A stretch of 64,000 nucleotides of DNA from Streptomyces sp. WZ-12 (GCF_028898845.1 NZ_CP118574.1:8295001-8359000), one strand, 5' to 3'; positions 7,627-17,252 are shown, counted from the first letter of the stretch. Numbers and translations are program-made. Notes: generated by a model from the sequence alone, not told the origin.

Positions 7627-9117
7627 TCAGCCGGTGTACTTGGCGAATTCCTTGCTGAATGCCAGCGGTTGCTGAAGGATCGAGCTGCAGGTCGCATCGG
7701 CCCACTGGGTCTGGCCCTGCGGGCACTGCTTGTCCCGGGTGCCGGACCACACGGACAGCCCGCCGAGGTGTTTTTCCTTGGCGAACTCCACCAGCTTCTC
7801 GGCGTCCGCGAGCGTGAAGACCTCGCCCTGTACGTCGTTCTGGCCGATCATCGGCGTGACCACCAGCCGCTTCCACGCCTGAGCGTCGGTCAGACCGAAG
7901 AGGCTCTTGAGCGTGGCTTGGGTGCCCTTCGCCGCGCTGATTGCGTAGTCGCCCATATTGCCGGTGTAGGCGGGGCCGTAGTCCATCGCCATGATGTTCA
8001 CCGTGGCGTTGGTGAGGCCGTTGCCCTTGGCGTTCTTGAGGAATTCCTGGCCGTTGTGGTCCAGGCCCTCCGTGGTCACCGGCAGAGTGAGACTGATGTC
8101 CAACTCCTTGCCCTTGTCGGCCGCCTTCTTCTGCAGGATGCCGATGGCTTGCGCGCGGCGGGTGTTCGACGCCTGGTCGGCGATGGCGCCGCCCTCGATG
8201 TCGAAGTCGACCTTGGTGAGTGCGTAGCTGTCGATGACCTTCTGGTAGGCGTCGGCGAGCGCGGTGGCGCTGGTGCACGCCTGGCCGAGCTCCATGCCGT
8301 TGGCGCCGCCGAACGAGACCCGTACGTCGCCGCCCGCCGTGCGGAACGCGCCGATCTGCTGGGTGACCGGATTGCCGTTGAGATCGGTGACGCCGCCCCA
8401 CTTGGGGGTGCAGGAGCCGCCTGCGGAGACCACGAACGCCAGGTTGAACTCCTTGGCGCCGGTGGCCTTGGCGGTGGCCGACAGGTCGAAGGGCGGGTAG
8501 AGCTGGGTGTCGACGTACGGCGCGAAGGGGGCGCTCGTGCCGGTGCCCGGCGGCGGGGTGGTGGGCGGCGTCGGACCGGTGGACGGGTCCTGACCGCCGG
8601 GCGGCGAGGAGGGGGAGGCCGGTGCGGACGGGGAGGTCGAAGGTGAGGGCCTGCCCGGCGGCTGGGTGGTCGGCGAGCACTGCTCACCGTTGATCAGGCA
8701 GTTGGACGGGGTGCTGTTCGCGCCCTTGCCGTGCTCCGCGCTGAAGCCGATGGTCAGCTTCTGTCCCGGCTGGATCTTCTCGTTCCAGCTCTCCGGGGTC
8801 ACCACCACATGACGGCCGTTGACGGTGTGCTTCCCGTTCCACAGGGAGTCGATGGTGGTGTCGTCCGGGAGGTCGAATTCGAGCTTCCAGCCCGCGTGCT
8901 CGCCACCGGCGGCGTTCGAGATCTCGTAAACGCCGGTGTAACCGGTCTCCCATGTCGAGGACTTGGAGAATTCCGCACTCACCGCGGCGGCATGCGCGGA
9001 CGCGGGCAGCAGCAGGGCTATGCCGCCGACCGCCACAGCGGTCACCGAAGCGGTGATGACCTTCGTTCTGCGGGAGACTCTGCGTCGATGGGTCGTGGGC
9101 GGGGAGGGGTGCGACAC
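7627..9117 (-). CDS. Secreted GH18 chitinase with CBM2 domain
   Basis: The 496-residue product begins with a basic region and signal peptide (KVITASVTAVAVGGIALLLP, cleavage after ASAHA near residue 43). A family 2 carbohydrate-binding module of about 100 residues follows (AEFSKSSTWETGYTGVY, then WNGKHTVNGRHVVV). A Pro/Ser/Thr linker then leads to a family 18 catalytic domain. The GH18 signature DxxDxDxE is read as VDFDIEG, with the acid/base Glu at residue 308. It should cleave chitin outside the cell. The two-domain layout matches Streptomyces chitinases of the ChiC/ChiD kind. It is divergent from the nitrate-sensor-like kinase. I did not find a clear DasR site in the upstream region. Confidence 0.93.
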   Translation of the reverse strand: MSHPSPPTTHRRRVSRRTKVITASVTAVAVGGIALLLPASAHAAAVSAEFSKSSTWETGYTGVYEISNAAGGEHAGWKLEFDLPDDTTIDSLWNGKHTVNGRHVVVTPESWNEKIQPGQKLTIGFSAEHGKGANSTPSNCLINGEQCSPTTQPPGRPSPSTSPSAPASPSSPPGGQDPSTGPTPPTTPPPGTGTSAPFAPYVDTQLYPPFDLSATAKATGAKEFNLAFVVSAGGSCTPKWGGVTDLNGNPVTQQIGAFRTAGGDVRVSFGGANGMELGQACTSATALADAYQKVIDSYALTKVDFDIEGGAIADQASNTRRAQAIGILQKKAADKGKELDISLTLPVTTEGLDHNGQEFLKNAKGNGLTNATVNIMAMDYGPAYTGNMGDYAISAAKGTQATLKSLFGLTDAQAWKRLVVTPMIGQNDVQGEVFTLADAEKLVEFAKEKHLGGLSVWSGTRDKQCPQGQTQWADATCSSILQQPLAFSKEFAKYTG

Positions 9118-9321
9118 GGATGCGCTCCTCGATCAATCGGTAACGGATGTTCGAGGACCGAAGCTATGTAGTCAAAGGTGGAGCTGCCTATCGCTATAGG
9201 GAAATGCCTGACCGGCAAATCGCCGCGGCCGAAGCGGAATTGAGGGCGCCTTCGGAAGCGGGTGCAGGGGCTGACGGAAAGCGGTTCGGACAGTGCCCGG
9301 TGAAAGGCGCTGCGGGCTCGC

Positions 9322-9352
9322 GGAAACTGTCCTCCCGTGGAAACTGTCCTCC
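9322..9352 (+). repeat. Direct repeat in the chitinase/kinase divergent region
   Basis: The 14-mer GGAAACTGTCCTCC occurs twice, at 9322-9335 and 9339-9352, with a 17-base period. It lies 73 bases upstream of the kinase start. It could be a regulator-binding site for the divergent promoters. Confidence 0.55.
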
Positions 9353-9424
9353 TTCGGCGACAGGGATTCCCACCTTTGGCGCCGGGGAATGCGGCCGGCA
9401 TTCCCTAGCGTGGACCCGATCGCC

Positions 9425-11395
9425 ATGAACCAAGCACCCGCACCGAGATCCACCCGCCGAGGCCGCGCCACGCGCCGAGGCCGAGGCTTCCCGCTCCTCA
9501 CCCGACCACGCCACTGGCGGTTGACGACCCGGATGGCGATTGTGCTCGTCCTCCCCGCGGCCCTCGCGGTCAGCCTCGCCGTGCCCCGGATCACCGAATC
9601 CCTGGACCGCGTCGGCCAGTTGAACCACAACGAGAACACCATCCGGCTCGTCGTCTCTGCCACCACGCTCGCGCACGCACTGGAGAACGAGCGCGATGTC
9701 GCCGCCCTTACCCCCGGAGAGGTCGGCGCCGCCGTCCGCGAGCACCGTGCGGCCACCGATCAGGCATGGGACGCCTTCCGCGACAGCGCCCGGAAGGCCG
9801 GCGGCGGTGACCGCCTGCAGCAGCGCCTCGACGAGGTCGAATCGGAGTTGCGGGGGTTGGCCGGCGTACGGGCGAGGGCCTTCACCGACGCCCTGGGAAC
9901 GGTCGCCTCCCAGACCGCGTACTCCGGCCTGATCCTCCCGTTGCTGAGCCTGGTCACCGAGGCGAACCCCGGGGACGACGCCCACGCCACCCAGGGCTGG
10001 GCGCTGTACGCGCTGGCTGTCGGGAAGCTCGCGCTCTCCAGCGAACGGGCCCTGCTGAACGCCGCGTTGGCCGACGGCCGCACCGAGCCCGACGTCGCCA
10101 CCGCGCTGCTGGCCTCCCAGGGCATCCAGGAGATGGCACTGCGCGAGTTCCGTGCCAACGCGGTCACCCAGGACGCGCAGCACTACGAGCGCGTCGCACC
10201 GGGCCTCGCCGAGGCGGGCCGACTGGCCAAGGCCGCGGCAGCCGACGCGCAGCGCGGCACCGGGGGAGCGGAACAGAAGACCGGAGCGAAGGCGTGGCAC
10301 CGTAGTGCCACCCAGGCCCTGGACGGGCTGCGCTCGGTCGAGTCCGAGGTCACCCAGCGAATGCTCGACTCCAACGCGGCGCTTCGGGACCAAGCCGGAG
10401 AAGACGCCGTCCGGGACACCGTGTACGTCGCCGTCGCGCTCGGCCTGGCCCTGCTGGTGACCGCGGTCGCCGCCCACTCCGTGGTCAGTCGGCTGCGGCG
10501 GCTGCGGCGCGCCGCCCTCCAGGCCGCCGAACACCGACTGCCCGCCCTCGTCGAGGCCGTCTCGCGGCAGGCGCCCGGCCAGGTGGACCTCAAGGCCACG
10601 CCGGTCGACCTCGGCACCCGGGACGAAGTCGGCGATGTCTCCCGGGCGTTCGACGCCGTGCTCCACGAGGCCGTACGGCAGGCCGCCGATCAGGCGACGC
10701 TGCGCCAGAGCGTCAAGGCCGTGCTGACCTCGTTGGGCCGACGCAACCAGGGCCTGGTCTACCGGCAGTTGGAGGTCATCACCGAGCTGGAGAACACCGA
10801 GCAGAACCCCGCGCGACTGGCGGGCCTCTTCCAGATCGACCACCTGGCCACCCGGATGCGGCGGCACGGCGAGAACCTGCTGCTGCTGACCGACGAGAGC
10901 CCCGCCCGGGTGCACGCGGTGCCCGCGCCGCTGCTGGACGTCGTACGGGCCGGTGCCGCGGAGGTGGAGCACTACACCCGTGTCCGCATGGGGCAGTTGC
11001 CGGATCTGTGGGTGTCCGGGCCGGCCGTGCATGACGTCAGCCACCTGCTGGCGGAGCTACTGGAGAACGCGACCCGGTACTCGGACCCGGCCGAACCGGT
11101 GCAGGTGAAAGCCGAGTTGGGAGCGGAGGGCGGCGTCGTCCTGTGGATCAGCGACCGGGGCGCCGGGATGTCGGCATCCACGGTGGCCGAACTCAACGCC
11201 CGGCTCGGTGACCCTCCCCTGATCGACGTGGCCACCACAGGCCAGATGGGCCTCTACGTCGTCAGTCGGCTCGCCGCCCGGCTCGGGATCGACGTCGAGC
11301 TGTCCTGCCCGGGCGAGGGCTGCACGGTCGCGGTGGAGCTGCCGGCGGTGCTGTTGGTGGCGCCGGAGCCGTACGGCAGGCCGGCCGGATGCTGA
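9425..11395 (+). CDS. Nitrate/nitrite-sensor-like histidine kinase
   Basis: The 656-residue protein has a transmembrane helix at residues about 35-55 (MAIVLVLPAALAVSLAV), a helical nitrate/nitrite-sensing type domain (LENERDVAALTPGEVG and following, to about residue 325), a second transmembrane helix (VYVAVALGLALLVTAVAA), a HAMP-like linker and an ATPase domain with LLENATRYSDP, DRGAGMS and GLYVVSRLAARLG. The canonical H-box is absent. In this actinobacterial family the region DHLATRMRRHGENLLLL takes its place, and such proteins usually sit before a conservon of roadblock, DUF742 and GTPase genes. No conservon follows here. The ATG at 9425 was preferred over a longer in-frame reading because the family normally begins just before the first helix. 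Confidence 0.85.
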   Translation: MNQAPAPRSTRRGRATRRGRGFPLLTRPRHWRLTTRMAIVLVLPAALAVSLAVPRITESLDRVGQLNHNENTIRLVVSATTLAHALENERDVAALTPGEVGAAVREHRAATDQAWDAFRDSARKAGGGDRLQQRLDEVESELRGLAGVRARAFTDALGTVASQTAYSGLILPLLSLVTEANPGDDAHATQGWALYALAVGKLALSSERALLNAALADGRTEPDVATALLASQGIQEMALREFRANAVTQDAQHYERVAPGLAEAGRLAKAAAADAQRGTGGAEQKTGAKAWHRSATQALDGLRSVESEVTQRMLDSNAALRDQAGEDAVRDTVYVAVALGLALLVTAVAAHSVVSRLRRLRRAALQAAEHRLPALVEAVSRQAPGQVDLKATPVDLGTRDEVGDVSRAFDAVLHEAVRQAADQATLRQSVKAVLTSLGRRNQGLVYRQLEVITELENTEQNPARLAGLFQIDHLATRMRRHGENLLLLTDESPARVHAVPAPLLDVVRAGAAEVEHYTRVRMGQLPDLWVSGPAVHDVSHLLAELLENATRYSDPAEPVQVKAELGAEGGVVLWISDRGAGMSASTVAELNARLGDPPLIDVATTGQMGLYVVSRLAARLGIDVELSCPGEGCTVAVELPAVLLVAPEPYGRPAGC

Positions 11396-11525
11396 CGGCC
11401 GGGCCCGCGCGGGGTCAACCTCCGGTCCCACCCCGTCAACTGAGGCCGACAGACCCGCGGCGGAGTCGCCCCTACGGTCGTTCCCAGGCGTCTGTTGGCC
11501 CCCTGCCGCCCACCCGGGGCGTTGG

Positions 11526-13547
11526 GTGACGGTCGTGCCGCTGCCGCCTCCCCACGTGCCCGTACGCGTGCCCGAACCAGTGGAGATCCGCACTCCGATG
11601 ACCCGAAGCCTTTTCGATGAACGACTCGCGGTGGCCGAGGAGCGGCTGCGGCACCTCTACCTCCGGCGCGAGGGCGACGACGAGGCGGAGTGGGGAGCAC
11701 CGCTCGTCGATCCGCACGAGTGGCCGGACCCGGAAGACATGGCCCGCCTGGCTGCCGGGGGCGATCGACTGGCCCATGTGGCCGGGGAGTTCGGACTCAC
11801 CGAGCGCGAGACGGACCTCCTGGTCACCTGTCTGCTGCCCGAGCTCAACCCCGTCTGCGGCTCCGCCATCCGCTTGCTGAGCGGGCTGCCCGTCTCCCGG
11901 CCCACCGTCGCCGTCGCCCTGTCCACCCATGGCATCCCGGTCCCGGACGCCCTCGCCGACGGTCTGCTGCGGGAGGGGTCACCGCTGCTCGACGGTGGCC
12001 TGGTGAGGTACGAGAACCCCGAAGCCTCCTTCCTCGAACGTGTGTTGAACGTCCACGACCGGGTGCTGGACTTCCTGACCGGCCAAGAAGCCGGCGCGCG
12101 ATGCGGCGTCCGCTGGCTACGCATGCTGCCGCCGCACCCCGACGACCCCCGCGCCCCCGAGCCCGAGGACTCCCACGGCTCGGCACCCGAGCCGACCGGC
12201 GAACCAAGCCCGGCCCGCGCTCTGGTCGCAGCCCTCGCCACCGACCCCCACCGCGCCTGCTACCTCCGCCAGGGCATCGACGGCGAGGCCCTGCCCACCG
12301 CCCGCGCCGCGCTCGCCACCCTGGGCCGTACCCCCCTGCTGTTGGACCCCGACGCGCTCGCCACCGACGACAGCAGCCCCGCCCAACTCGCCCAGCGGAC
12401 CGCCCTCGAAGCCCGGCTGCTCGGCGCCGCCCTGCTCGTCCCCGTACCGCCGCCCGGTACCGCCGCGCCCGAGCGGTGCGACCGGCTGCGCGGCCTGGTC
12501 ACCCGCCTCGACGAGGCGCCGCTGCCGCTGCTCCTGTACGGCGGGCACCCCTGGGTCGCCCACCACTGGGACACCCCGCGCCCCGCCGAGATCGACCTGC
12601 GCGCCCCCGCCGCGCGCCGCCCCGATCGGCAACTGGGAGCCGCCGCATCGGCGGCCGTGGAGCACGTCCATCGGGCCGCAGCCCTGCGCGCGGCCGTCCC
12701 CACGACGGAGGAGGTGCGCCTGTCCGCCCGCCGCCGCTCCGCCGCCGAACTCGGCGCCCTGGCCCGGCACATCGTCCCCGAAGTCGGTTGGCAGGACCTC
12801 GTCCTGCCGGCGCCCGTTCGCCTCCGGCTGGACATGCTGACGGCCCGTGTGCGGCATCGTGACACGGTGTTCGGTGACGGGGGACTGCGTCGTGGCGGCG
12901 GCCGCGGCCGGGGCACCACCGCGCTGTTCGCGGGCGAGTCCGGGACCGGCAAGACCATGGCCGCCGAGGCCGTGGCCCAGGAACTCGGCCTCGATCTGTA
13001 TGTCGTCAGCCTTCCTTCCCTCGTCTCCAAGTACATCGGTGAGACCGAGAAGAACCTCGAACGGGTCTTCTCCGCCGCCGACATGCTCGACGCCGTCGTC
13101 CTCTTCGACGAGGCCGACGCGATGTTCGCCAAGCGCGGCGAGGTCAAGGGCTCCAACGACCGGCACGCCAACATGCAGAGCGGCTACCTGCTGCAACGCC
13201 TGGAAGCCTTCAACGGCCTCGCGGTCCTCACCACCAACCTGCGCGCCAACATCGACACCGCCTTCACCCGCCGCTTCGACGAGGTCATCCACTTCGAGAG
13301 CCCCGGCCCCGAGGTCCGCACCCTGCTCTGGCGCTCCCTCCTGGGCGCGTCCGCCCCCGCCGGCCTCGACGTCGAAAGCCTCGCCCAGGCTTATGACTTG
13401 GCGGGCGGCAGCATCCGCGCCTGCGTGGAGAGCGCGGCCTTCGCGGCCGCGGCAGCCGGCCGCCCCCTGACCGAGGATGACCTTCTCCAGGGCATCGAAA
13501 CGGAGTACGGCAAGCTGGGCCGGCTCTTCGCGCGGAGGGAGGCGTAG
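11526..13547 (+). CDS. AAA+ ATPase of contractile injection system type (Cis15/Afp15-like)
   Basis: The product has 673 residues. The first 450 form helical and mixed domains, including a helix-turn-helix-like segment (GEFGLTERETDLLVTCLLPE). A single C-terminal AAA+ module follows, with Walker A GESGTGKT (about residues 470-477), Walker B VVLFDEADAMF (about 524-534) and an arginine-finger region (NIDTAFTRRFDEVIHFE). This layout matches the ATPase encoded with most extracellular-type contractile injection systems, thought to act in particle assembly. It lies 3.9 kb from the giant effector gene and is on the opposite strand to the structural operon, with ClC, IclR-like and FUSC genes in between. 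The start is uncertain; an ATG at 11598 is an alternative. Confidence 0.8.
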   Translation: MTVVPLPPPHVPVRVPEPVEIRTPMTRSLFDERLAVAEERLRHLYLRREGDDEAEWGAPLVDPHEWPDPEDMARLAAGGDRLAHVAGEFGLTERETDLLVTCLLPELNPVCGSAIRLLSGLPVSRPTVAVALSTHGIPVPDALADGLLREGSPLLDGGLVRYENPEASFLERVLNVHDRVLDFLTGQEAGARCGVRWLRMLPPHPDDPRAPEPEDSHGSAPEPTGEPSPARALVAALATDPHRACYLRQGIDGEALPTARAALATLGRTPLLLDPDALATDDSSPAQLAQRTALEARLLGAALLVPVPPPGTAAPERCDRLRGLVTRLDEAPLPLLLYGGHPWVAHHWDTPRPAEIDLRAPAARRPDRQLGAAASAAVEHVHRAAALRAAVPTTEEVRLSARRRSAAELGALARHIVPEVGWQDLVLPAPVRLRLDMLTARVRHRDTVFGDGGLRRGGGRGRGTTALFAGESGTGKTMAAEAVAQELGLDLYVVSLPSLVSKYIGETEKNLERVFSAADMLDAVVLFDEADAMFAKRGEVKGSNDRHANMQSGYLLQRLEAFNGLAVLTTNLRANIDTAFTRRFDEVIHFESPGPEVRTLLWRSLLGASAPAGLDVESLAQAYDLAGGSIRACVESAAFAAAAAGRPLTEDDLLQGIETEYGKLGRLFARREA

Positions 13548-13812
13548 AGGTTCCACGCCCCGCGCACCTTCGCGCACCCGGCCCCCGAGCGCTGGTGAAA
13601 CCGCGCCCCGCCTGCCCCACCGGCCTGTACGCCGACGGAGTTCGAGGGCCGCGTCACGACCCTCCGCATCTCCGGCGAGTTCCAGGCGAATCCGCCGGCG
13701 AGCCCTCACACGGCAGGCCGGTGGCCCCGGCGTCCGCGCCTGGGCCTTGCCCCGGGATGCCGAGGGTGCAGGTACGTGTTGTGGGTAGGTGGTGGAACCG
13801 GAACGGCGATGG

Positions 13813-15180
13813 TCACTGGGTGGGGAGGCGCACGGAGTAGATGGACGGGGTGTCGAACCTTCGGGAGACGAGCATGGCTCCGGTAACCGCGAGGAGCAGG
13901 GGGACCATCAGGGCGTCGATGGTGCGCGTGAGCTCCAGCATCAAGACCGTGGCGGCGACGGGCGCTTGCATGGCGGCGGCGAGGACAGCGGCAGCGCCCA
14001 GGACCGTGAAACCTGCGGCGGGCCCGGGCCAGGCCAGTGCCCAACCGTGACCGGCGAGTGCGCCGAGGAGGGCGCCGGTAGCGACGGTGGGAGTGAAGAG
14101 CCCGCCGCTGGCCCCGCTGCCCAGACTGCCGGCGGTGGCGATCGGTTTGAGGACGAGCAACGCCAACAGCACAGGAGCGGTGAGTTGCGTGCCGAGGGTG
14201 AGCTGAACGATGTCCTTGCCGTTTCCGAGCAGTTGGGGATACGGGATGGCCAATGCGCCGACCGCGGTGAAGACCAGGAGGGGTGAGACCAGCGGCCGCC
14301 ATCCCGTCGGCCTGTGCGCGTGCGCGATCCGCATCATCCGTACCCAGCCGACCGCGGCCAGTCCCGCCAGTGGGCCGATCAGGACGGCGAACCCGATCAG
14401 GGAGGCGGACAGTGTCGCCTTCGGCAACTGGTAGGTGGGGCCGGTCGGAAGGACCGTCCAGGAGACCGCGGTGGCGATGGCGGACGTGGCCAGGGCCGGC
14501 AGGGCCAACCGCAGTGACACCACGCCAAGCATCACCTCCAAGGTGAGCAGCGCTCCCCCCAGGGGCACGTTGTAGACGCAGGCCATGCCGGCGCCGGCGC
14601 CACAGGCGGCCAGCAGTCTGCGGTGGGCGGTGCCGATGCGTGCCCAGTCCGACAGTCGCGAGGCGAGCGCCGCACCGGCCAGTCGCGGCGCCGCCTCCCG
14701 TCCCAACGAGGCGCCCATGCCCACGATCACCATGGACAGCACGGCACTGCCCAGACTGCGCCGCAGCGGCAGGCGCCCTTCGTCCCGCCACAACGCGGTG
14801 CTGACTTCCGACCCGCCAGGTCCCGTCCACCATCGCAACAGCCACCAGCCGATCCCGGCCACTGCTCCGGCGACGGACAGGGTCACCACCCGCCGGGACG
14901 CACCGATCTGCTCGACCGCGCTCAGGAAACTTCCCGACTGGTAGGAGTAGACGAGATGCGCCGTCGCGCGCAGGAGCGTCATCAGGGCGGCACCTGCGAG
15001 CCCCGCCAACACGCCGGTGGCCACCACCAGGACCCAAAACCGGGGAGGCAGGGCAGGGACATCCACCGGGGCGACGAGGTTCGGCTGCCCAATCGCCCCG
15101 GTCCCAGGGGCCTTTGCCCTTGCCCGGTTACCGCTTTGCCCGTCGTCCATCGCTCGCCCTCCGACGAAGCCGGCTGTCAC
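13813..15180 (-). CDS. ClC-family chloride channel or H+/Cl- antiporter
   Basis: A 455-residue membrane protein with about ten hydrophobic segments. Selectivity-filter and gate motifs are visible: a GREAAP segment (usually GREGP) carrying the gating Glu, NVPLGGALLTLEVMLG, and GSGASGGLFTPTVATGALLG. ClC proteins move chloride across the membrane, either as channels or in exchange for protons. The start at 15180 adds about 45 polar residues before the first helix; a later start is possible. The downstream region toward the AAA+ gene is convergent. Confidence 0.9.
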   Translation of the reverse strand: MTAGFVGGRAMDDGQSGNRARAKAPGTGAIGQPNLVAPVDVPALPPRFWVLVVATGVLAGLAGAALMTLLRATAHLVYSYQSGSFLSAVEQIGASRRVVTLSVAGAVAGIGWWLLRWWTGPGGSEVSTALWRDEGRLPLRRSLGSAVLSMVIVGMGASLGREAAPRLAGAALASRLSDWARIGTAHRRLLAACGAGAGMACVYNVPLGGALLTLEVMLGVVSLRLALPALATSAIATAVSWTVLPTGPTYQLPKATLSASLIGFAVLIGPLAGLAAVGWVRMMRIAHAHRPTGWRPLVSPLLVFTAVGALAIPYPQLLGNGKDIVQLTLGTQLTAPVLLALLVLKPIATAGSLGSGASGGLFTPTVATGALLGALAGHGWALAWPGPAAGFTVLGAAAVLAAAMQAPVAATVLMLELTRTIDALMVPLLLAVTGAMLVSRRFDTPSIYSVRLPTQ

Positions 15181-15327
15181 TGTGCACCGGCCAGCATGCT
15201 CCCCCGAAACGGAGGCACACGGAGGTACCTGACTCGCGTGTCAGGCAAGGCCGCAGCGGTGCCGGGGCGGCACAGCGATCCGTCGATCAGCGCCAGGCAG
15301 CCGCCTGATCGGGCGGGCCTCGCCACG

Positions 15328-15858
15328 TCAGGCCCGGGTGGGCTTCCCGGCGGTCAGGCTGACGCGGATCGACGCCGCGGCGTGGCACAGCAGATGGCGG
15401 TAGCGAACGGACGCCGACAGGGCAGGGTGCAACAGATCCGCTGGCCCGGTCACGCTCAGCGCGGCGGCGTGCTCCGGTGCCTTTGGGCACGGCACGACGG
15501 TTGCCAGCTCGGCGGCGTCCGCATCAGGCTTCGCGGCGAACACACAGCGTCCGTCGTGGGGCAACGCCAGCGCAGTCGCCGCCGCGGAGGTCGGCGGCAA
15601 CACGTCACCGGTGGCGAGCCGTTGCGGGCTGTTGTCGGGCCGGAAGACATGGTGGATGACCTGTGCGCCGCGCGGGTGCGCCACGGCGAGTTGGACGCTC
15701 ATTCCACTGCCGATGGCGAGGTCGTCGGTCCAGATCATGCCTGCCGCTCGCAGGCAGTTGCAGTCGTGCGGCGGGACTGCGGCCCGCTCGTCGATGTGGC
15801 TGACCGCCAACCGCAGGGTTGCGACGGCGCGACGCACCATGGTGGATGCACGGTCCAT
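15328..15858 (-). CDS. IclR effector-domain protein without helix-turn-helix
   Basis: The 176-residue product resembles the ligand-binding half of IclR-family regulators. It has the GMSVQLAVAHPRGAQVIHHV strand pair, QRLATGDVLPPTSAAATALA (family form RLATGDRLPLHATAAGKALL), and a closing ALSVTGPADLL segment like the IclR AISVTGP motif. The N-terminal winged helix is absent. The ATG at 15856-15858 is fixed by a strong GAGGAGG ribosome site. It could be a truncated regulator, a ligand-binding partner or a decaying gene. In place of a DNA-binding domain there is a short helix rich in Arg and Cys. An 11-bp inverted repeat lies 130 bases upstream. Confidence 0.6.
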   Translation of the reverse strand: MDRASTMVRRAVATLRLAVSHIDERAAVPPHDCNCLRAAGMIWTDDLAIGSGMSVQLAVAHPRGAQVIHHVFRPDNSPQRLATGDVLPPTSAAATALALPHDGRCVFAAKPDADAAELATVVPCPKAPEHAAALSVTGPADLLHPALSASVRYRHLLCHAAASIRVSLTAGKPTRA

Positions 15859-15987
15859 GGCGAAAGCCTCCTCACGTGGATGCGGCGGGGGACCGGACTG
15901 CCGGCCGGTCTTCCTCGCCACCGTAGGGGGAGGTCCACATCCGGGCATCGGCCGTCAAGTGGATCGAGAGGTGGGGCGGTCACCACG

Positions 15988-16016
15988 GTCGGTGGACCCG
16001 TGGTGTCCACCGACCG
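15988..16016. repeat. Perfect 11-bp inverted repeat
   Basis: GGTCGGTGGAC and GTCCACCGACC are separated by seven bases. It may be a terminator for the FUSC gene ending at 16212, or an operator for the IclR-like gene starting at 15858. Position favours neither strongly. Confidence 0.6.
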
Positions 16017-16128
16017 ACGGACATCACGGGTCCGCCGGCGCCTCCGGAGCCCGGCCGACGCGCTTCCCGGGCGCTGCTTCTCAGCGCGGTCGCGGAATCG
16101 GTCTTCCGGGCTCCAGGCCGCGCATCGC

Positions 16129-16164
16129 GCGGGGCCTGCCTCACGCGGGGCCTGCGTCACGCGG
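16129..16164 (+). repeat. Tandem 16-bp direct repeat
   Basis: Two copies of GCGGGGCCTGCSTCAC (S is C or G), followed by the first bases of a third, lie in the gap downstream of the FUSC-like gene. Function unknown. Confidence 0.5.
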
Positions 16165-16211
16165 CTGCGGACCCGGACGGCTGAGGCCCGTGGTGGGCGG
16201 TTGGCCCACCG

Positions 16212-17252
16212 CTATCCGGGGCGTCGGTGGGTGGGCCACAACCAGCGGTGCGCGAGCACGGCGATGAATCCGCCCAGGAGGTTGAGCGCCACCCGGACCA
16301 CCGCCGCGTACCAAGGCACCGGTTCGTCGAAGTCGCTCAGCAGCAGGAGCAGCACGGGCGAAGCAAGCGCCCAGTAGGCGTAGTTGGCGGGCCGGAAGGC
16401 ATAGGCCAGCGCGCCGGAGACCCCCACTACTGCCGCCACCGCGTACGCACTCGGACGTGCCAGCAGTAGGGCGGCGGCGACCACCCCGCCCACGCTGTTC
16501 CCCAGCAGTCGCTTCGCGGACTTGACGCGCGTTCCCTGGGGAGTGGGTTGCAGGGTCAACAGCAGTGAGGTGACCAGCCAGTGACCCTCGCCCCACAGTG
16601 AGCCCTGCCAACCCGTGGCCACCGTGGCGGCACCGCTCAGCAGCGCCACCCGGCCGGCGTGGCGCACGGCCGGGACCGAGGGGGCCCGCGCTCGCGACCC
16701 GGCCGACCCATCCCCCGGAGCTCCGCGCGGCTGCAGCGGCAACAGCAGAGCGGCCGTCCACAGACACCCCACCAGTTGAGGCAACCCAGGCAGCACCAGG
16801 GGCCGCGCACCGCCGCCGGTGATGCCCACCAGCAGCACGGCGAGGGCTGTGGTGGTTCCCATCCGGGGCACCAGGACGCCGAGGAACGCCGCGACCGCCA
16901 CTCCGGGAGCCAGGGCAGCCACCCCGCTGCCTGCCAGCGTCACGTAGATCCCGGCCGCGGTCACCCCTACCGTGCGGACCGCCAGGTAGCGAGCGCGTTC
17001 GGCGCGGCCGGCACCGGACGGGAACGGCATCGCCACCAGCACCGCCGGCAGGGCGATTGATGCTCCGAGAGCCGGATGTCCGGCCCAGGTACCCACTGCC
17101 AGCGGCCCGGCCAACGCCACGCCGGCCGCGATGCCATCGGCGTAACGTGGCTTTCCCTCTGGACGCAGCAGCCCGGCGACGGCGTCCGACACCACGTGAG
17201 CCTTCGAACGGATCGTCACGGCACCACGGTACGAGCTTCGTTGCGACATCAC
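16212..17252 (-). CDS. FUSC-like integral membrane protein
   Basis: The 346-residue product has about ten hydrophobic segments in two similar halves joined by a short basic linker near residues 175-200. The second half contains GHWLVTSLLLTLQPTPQGTR and KSAKRLLGNSVGGVVAAALL, characteristic of the fusaric-acid-resistance/aromatic acid exporter (FUSC) superfamily. The likely role is efflux of small organic acids. It lacks the cytoplasmic domain of long FUSC proteins, giving a compact form. The start is uncertain; GTG or ATG choices within the first 15 codons are all possible. It is the last gene before the CIS island. Confidence 0.75.
   Translation of the reverse strand: MMSQRSSYRGAVTIRSKAHVVSDAVAGLLRPEGKPRYADGIAAGVALAGPLAVGTWAGHPALGASIALPAVLVAMPFPSGAGRAERARYLAVRTVGVTAAGIYVTLAGSGVAALAPGVAVAAFLGVLVPRMGTTTALAVLLVGITGGGARPLVLPGLPQLVGCLWTAALLLPLQPRGAPGDGSAGSRARAPSVPAVRHAGRVALLSGAATVATGWQGSLWGEGHWLVTSLLLTLQPTPQGTRVKSAKRLLGNSVGGVVAAALLLARPSAYAVAAVVGVSGALAYAFRPANYAYWALASPVLLLLLSDFDEPVPWYAAVVRVALNLLGGFIAVLAHRWLWPTHRRPG

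Larger units (their letters stand above)
15859..16211. other. Gene-free stretch with two repeats
   Basis: No gene recognised. It contains the inverted repeat at 15988-16016 and a 16-bp direct repeat from 16129, both annotated separately. Confidence 0.5.

Noticed and set aside
6745..8646. A 633-residue + strand frame over the kinase relic and chitinase region
   Set aside because: Antisense to the clear chitinase and composed of low-complexity residues.
9118..9424. DasR (dre) site upstream of the chitinase
   Set aside because: I could not find a sequence close to the ACTGGTCTAGACCACT consensus in the gap.
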